Of a stretch of 7,560 bases of DNA, positions 5,372-7,560 are shown piece after piece. Every line of letters starts with the position of its first letter. Position 1 is the stretch's first letter. The position numbers and the translations under genes were made by a program. The stretch is from Deltaproteobacteria bacterium (GTDB lineage Bacteria > Desulfobacterota_B > Binatia > UBA9968): the NCBI GenBank assembly GCA_030620935.1, contig JAUXIP010000091.1, positions 1 through 7,560 of the forward strand. The letters run 5' to 3'. Under the pieces are notes generated by a model. It saw only the letters and a list, made by a program, of their open reading frames with translations, had not been told where the DNA came from and did no database searches.

Positions 5372-6114
5372 AGCTTCTTTTTTAGGTTGATGAACACGGG
5401 GCTCTCGATAATCTCTGCCTTACTCTCCCAACGGGGTTTGGGTAGATCGACGTTGACTATCTCCTGTACCGTTCCGGGCCTTGAGGAAAGAATAATGATC
5501 TTATCCCCAAGATAGATCGACTCATCGATGTCGTGGGTTACGAAGATAACGGTCTTGCCCGTTTTGCTCCAGAGCTTGAGAAGTTCCGTCTGGAGCTGTT
5601 CCCTGGTTTGGGCATCCACGGATCCAAACGGCTCATCCATCAATAAAATGGCTGGATTGACAACCAAGGCACGGGCTAATCCCACGCGCTGCTGCATACC
5701 CCCCGATAACTCGACCGGATAGTGGTTCTCAAATCCGGATAGACCGACCAGGTCGAGGTATTTTCTAGCCAGTTCTGTCCTCTGGGCCTTTTCGGTCCCG
5801 TTAATCTCCAGCCCCATCTCCACATTTGCGAGTATTTTTCTCCAGGGCAGCAGTCGGAAGTTTTGAAATACGATGCTTCGGTCCGGTCCGGGGCCGGAGA
5901 TGGTATTCCCGTCGATCAGAACTTCACCTTCATCAGCGGAAATTAGCCCATCCATGATCCTGAGGAGAGAGGTCTTCCCGCACCCGCTGGGTCCTATGAT
6001 AACCGAAAAGCTCCCCTCATCGACCGTGAAGGATAGATCCTTTAGCGCATAGACTCTGCTCTCATCCTTGCCAAAAGTTTTGCAGACGTTTCTAACTTCG
6101 AGCTTTATCCCCAT
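5347..6114 (-). CDS. ABC transporter ATPase (SsuB/TauB/NrtD-like)
   Basis: A complete 255-residue nucleotide-binding subunit. In order: Walker A GPSGCGKTS (41-49), Q-loop VFQNFRLLPW with Q84, ABC signature LSGGMQQR (136-143), Walker B ILLMDEP (156-162) with catalytic E161, D-loop GSVDAQ (164-169) and switch H194 in VTHD. All catalytic residues are present. FQNFRLLPW and the short C-terminus without a regulatory domain are typical of the nitrate/sulfonate/taurine importer class. It energises uptake through the two permeases encoded next, the first of which starts inside its 3' end. It begins 226 bases after the binding-protein gene. The start ATG has GGGATAGGA directly upstream, a close-set but usable Shine-Dalgarno; the frame fits the family N-terminus (KLEVRNVCKTFG). 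Confidence 0.96.
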   Translation of the reverse strand: MGIKLEVRNVCKTFGKDESRVYALKDLSFTVDEGSFSVIIGPSGCGKTSLLRIMDGLISADEGEVLIDGNTISGPGPDRSIVFQNFRLLPWRKILANVEMGLEINGTEKAQRTELARKYLDLVGLSGFENHYPVELSGGMQQRVGLARALVVNPAILLMDEPFGSVDAQTREQLQTELLKLWSKTGKTVIFVTHDIDESIYLGDKIIILSSRPGTVQEIVNVDLPKPRWESKAEIIESPVFINLKKKLWKAMGLL

Positions 6115-6340
6115 TCCTATCCCGCATTATTCATGGGTTGCAAAATGTATGGGATAAATTGAAAACACAGATTTGGTTAGAAGAGACAGAATCCAGAAGC
6201 CAGAATTCAGAAGGCAAAAAGGTGGGAGGGGATTCTGGATACTGACTTCTGACTACTGAATTCGGATTTTCAGACATTTTGACTTTTGCACTTTGCAATT
6301 TTAGATCCCGAAGGGCTCGCTCCGAATGTCCGGCAGGCTA
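6115..6340. other. 226-base gap between binding-protein and ATPase genes
   Basis: No gene is seen. Besides the inverted repeat at 6189-6263 the gap holds an A+T-rich run of degenerate ACTTTTGCACTTTGCAATTTT-like units (6275-6305) and, just after the binding-protein stop, a CCGGC/GCCGG pairing (6331-6349) without a T-run. I found no thiamine-box motif (CTGAGA on the coding strand) in this gap or in the 59 bases before the binding-protein gene. A promoter for the ATPase is possible but I see none convincing; the gap is long for an operon of this kind and probably reflects repeat insertion. Confidence 0.5.
6189..6263. repeat. imperfect inverted repeat (27-base arms, 21-base loop)
   Basis: The left arm (6189-6215) and the reverse complement of the right arm (6263-6237) agree at about 20 of 27 bases, starting GAAT-CAG-AG-CAGAA. 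Each arm is itself built of CAGAA/TCAG subunits. Such CCAGAAGCCAGAA...TTCTGACTTCTG elements are, from memory, common intergenic repeats in some environmental bacterial lineages. No transposase and no obvious target-site duplication is seen; a MITE-like or REP-like origin is possible. A transcript of it could fold into a long hairpin between binding-protein and ATPase messages and set their relative amounts. Confidence 0.7.
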
Positions 6341-7432
6341 CTAGCCGGGTCCTAACTCTTTCAATGCCTGATCCCTGAATTTCGGATCGATAAGCCGATC
6401 GACCGGTAGGACGGCGTCCGGCTTCATAAATTCTGTATCCACGAGAAATTTTAGTGCCGTGTTGACGTTCTTCTCCGTCATCCCACCGTTCACCGGCCAA
6501 AGCTCCATCTCCCGAGCTGCCTTGATGGTTTCCCGAACCGCCTTGACAGGCTTAAACTTCCTCCAGGGTTTTTGACTGACCGCAAACTCAGCCAACTCGT
6601 CCAGGTCACGCTTGTACATCTCCCGGTAACCTCGCACCATGGTATTGGTGAAGAGTTGGACTTCCTTGGGCCGCTTGCTTAGGGTCTCTTCAGTGGCGAC
6701 CCACAAAATCAAGGATTGCTTAGGGGCAAAGTCCGACATCTTTGCAATAATGTTGATCTCTCCGCGCATGACATTTTCTATGGCACGGCTGGCGAAGATA
6801 ACGGTCGCATCAACGTTCTTGGCCTTCAGTGCGGCGAGTCGCTTGGGGGTGCCCCTGAGAAAAACGATCTGGACATCCGTCTTCGGATTGACCCCTTTCT
6901 CACGGAGTATCTTATTGATCGCGATCTGCGTCTGGGAAGCAGGGGAGTGAGAGGCGATCTTGAATTTCTTTCCGCTCTTGACTCCTTGTTTGATCCTGTC
7001 CACGAGCCCATCCAGGTTCTTAACATCGGGCAGGGCGATCATGTAGAAGACAAATTGCTGGGCGTAGTCCGCAAAGGCCTTGACGGGGAACTTCTGCTTG
7101 ATCGCTCGGGTCAGTGCCGGCAAAGTCTGATAGGAGTAAAGCACTTCCCCCTTCATCATCGCGGCAAACGAGGGGACAAATCCCCTGAAGGTTTTTTCCT
7201 TGAGGGTCATTCCCGTCTCGGGTTTTAAGATCTTCTCACTGGCAAAATAACGAGCGAGATCGTAAATAGGACGGGCTGGAGAGGGTGTTCCCAAAAGTAT
7301 CTCCTTCGAGCTCTGGGCGTACGCCCATGGGAAACCTCCCAGAGTATCCAGGGCTACTGCTCCGATCCCAAACCCCAGAGTTTTGAGAAAATCTCTTCGA
7401 CGCAACTCCTCTAGCGAAAATATTCTTCTCAT
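6341..7432 (-). CDS. Tat-exported ABC substrate-binding protein (NMT1/SsuA-like)
   Basis: 363 residues. The N-terminus has a twin-arginine signal: RRRDFLK (residues 11-17, fits R-R-x-F-L-K), a moderately hydrophobic stretch (18-33) and a likely cleavage site after A39 in WAYA-QSS. The mature part is a periplasmic-binding-protein fold of the NMT1/THI5-like or SsuA/TauA/NrtA group, suggested by the arrangement of conserved segments (for example SHSPASQTQIAINKILREKG, then FLRGTPKRLAALKAKNVDAT) and by its transporter neighbours. It contains no cysteine, so it is not a lipoprotein. A very strong Shine-Dalgarno, AAAGGAGGTGA, 4 bases before the ATG, fixes the start. The ligand is not predictable; Tat export means it is probably folded before export, unusual for a small-molecule-binding protein that has no cofactor. 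It should deliver its ligand to the permeases encoded downstream. Confidence 0.92.
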   Translation of the reverse strand: MRRIFSLEELRRRDFLKTLGFGIGAVALDTLGGFPWAYAQSSKEILLGTPSPARPIYDLARYFASEKILKPETGMTLKEKTFRGFVPSFAAMMKGEVLYSYQTLPALTRAIKQKFPVKAFADYAQQFVFYMIALPDVKNLDGLVDRIKQGVKSGKKFKIASHSPASQTQIAINKILREKGVNPKTDVQIVFLRGTPKRLAALKAKNVDATVIFASRAIENVMRGEINIIAKMSDFAPKQSLILWVATEETLSKRPKEVQLFTNTMVRGYREMYKRDLDELAEFAVSQKPWRKFKPVKAVRETIKAAREMELWPVNGGMTEKNVNTALKFLVDTEFMKPDAVLPVDRLIDPKFRDQALKELGPG

Positions 7433-7436
7433 CGTG

Positions 7437-7447
7437 TCACCTCCTTT
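7437..7447 (-). promoter_or_regulatory. strong Shine-Dalgarno of the binding-protein gene
   Basis: AAAGGAGGTGA on the minus strand, nearly fully complementary to the 16S rRNA 3' end, 4 bases from the ATG (7 counted from the GGAGG core). It is the strongest ribosome-binding site in the window, in line with the usual need for excess binding protein over membrane subunits. Confidence 0.75.
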
Positions 7448-7491
7448 GGAAACTCAATCGGTTTTGTGCCTGCGGGAAGACACAGGGCAAA

Positions 7492-7560
7492 CTATTCATT
7501 CACCGGTTCCAGATAAATATCGATCAAGGCAACTTGGCCGGCCGCCATGGCCTTAAGTCC
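7492..7560 (-). CDS. C-terminal end of an unidentified gene (22 residues, 5' part outside window)
   Basis: The only minus-strand frame open to the window edge ends with GLKAMAAGQVALIDIYLEPV-NE and a TAG at 7494-7492; the other two minus frames are stopped within these bases. The tail has a helix-then-strand pattern (ALIDIYLEP) that vaguely recalls the last strand of thiamine-diphosphate-dependent enzymes, but 22 residues are not enough for an assignment. It lies 59 bases upstream of the binding-protein gene in the same direction, so it is probably the preceding member of the same operon. Confidence 0.5.
   Translation of the reverse strand, partial: GLKAMAAGQVALIDIYLEPVNE

Noticed and set aside
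6189..6263. Insertion-sequence remnant or terminal inverted repeats of a transposon
   Set aside because: The arms are 21 bases apart with no room for a transposase, and no target duplication is evident; kept only as an inverted repeat.
6115..6340. TPP riboswitch ahead of the transporter genes, considered because of the NMT1/THI5-like binding protein
   Set aside because: I see no CTGAGA-type thiamine box or matching second conserved segment here or in 7433-7491; the true leader may lie beyond the window.
6331..6349. Terminator after the binding-protein gene (CCGGC/GCCGG pairing)
   Set aside because: A G+C-rich stem exists, but no T-run follows and the downstream importer genes are expected to be co-transcribed.
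6716..7228. Open plus-strand frame of 170 codons opposite the binding-protein gene
   Set aside because: Fully antisense to the strongly supported binding-protein gene; no recognisable domain and no ribosome-binding site.
1..7560. tRNA or rRNA genes
   Set aside because: I noticed no tRNA-like cloverleaf segments and no rRNA-like sequence on either strand by reading; no dedicated search was possible.

Overview
The window looks like part of a chromosome from a free-living, probably Gram-negative environmental bacterium with roughly 50% G+C. Reasons are the Tat-exported periplasmic solute-binding protein, the NrfD-type membrane-anchored iron-sulfur protein and the intergenic palindromic repeats. 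I cannot name the taxon from sequence alone; the style of the repeats would fit a Desulfobacterota/NC10-like lineage, which is only a guess. Every gene I can support is on the minus strand, so transcription runs from high to low coordinates.

Layout in transcription order. 7560-7492: last 22 codons of an unidentified gene. 7432-6341: Tat-type ABC substrate-binding protein. 6340-6115: 226-base gap holding an imperfect inverted repeat. 6114-5347 ATPase, 5371-4529 permease 1, 4516-3713 permease 2 and 3677-2961 a haem-oxygenase-like diiron (HDO/PqqC/CADD-type) enzyme form one tight block, closed by a candidate terminator that overlaps the enzyme's stop codon. 2960-2490: 471-base gap with two kinds of repeat and a candidate sigma-70-type promoter. 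2489-1989: small cupin of the thiol-dioxygenase-like class. 1906-956: LysR-family regulator. 885-1 (runs off the window): 4Fe-4S dicluster protein fused to an NrfD-type membrane domain.

How the parts may work together (inference): the binding protein, ATPase and two permeases make a nitrate/sulfonate/taurine/thiamine-precursor-type importer. The HDO enzyme, co-transcribed with the permeases, is the best candidate to act on the imported compound or a derivative. The cupin and LysR gene follow as a second unit that may oxidise a product and regulate the locus. The substrate cannot be read from the sequence.

Most notable points: the HDO enzyme keeps a full six-residue dimetal site at spacings matching CADD as I remember it; the two permease genes share an 86-base stretch with only 2 differences inside otherwise diverged genes, which suggests gene conversion; and the iron-sulfur protein has Asp where its fourth cysteine motif should have a second Cys.
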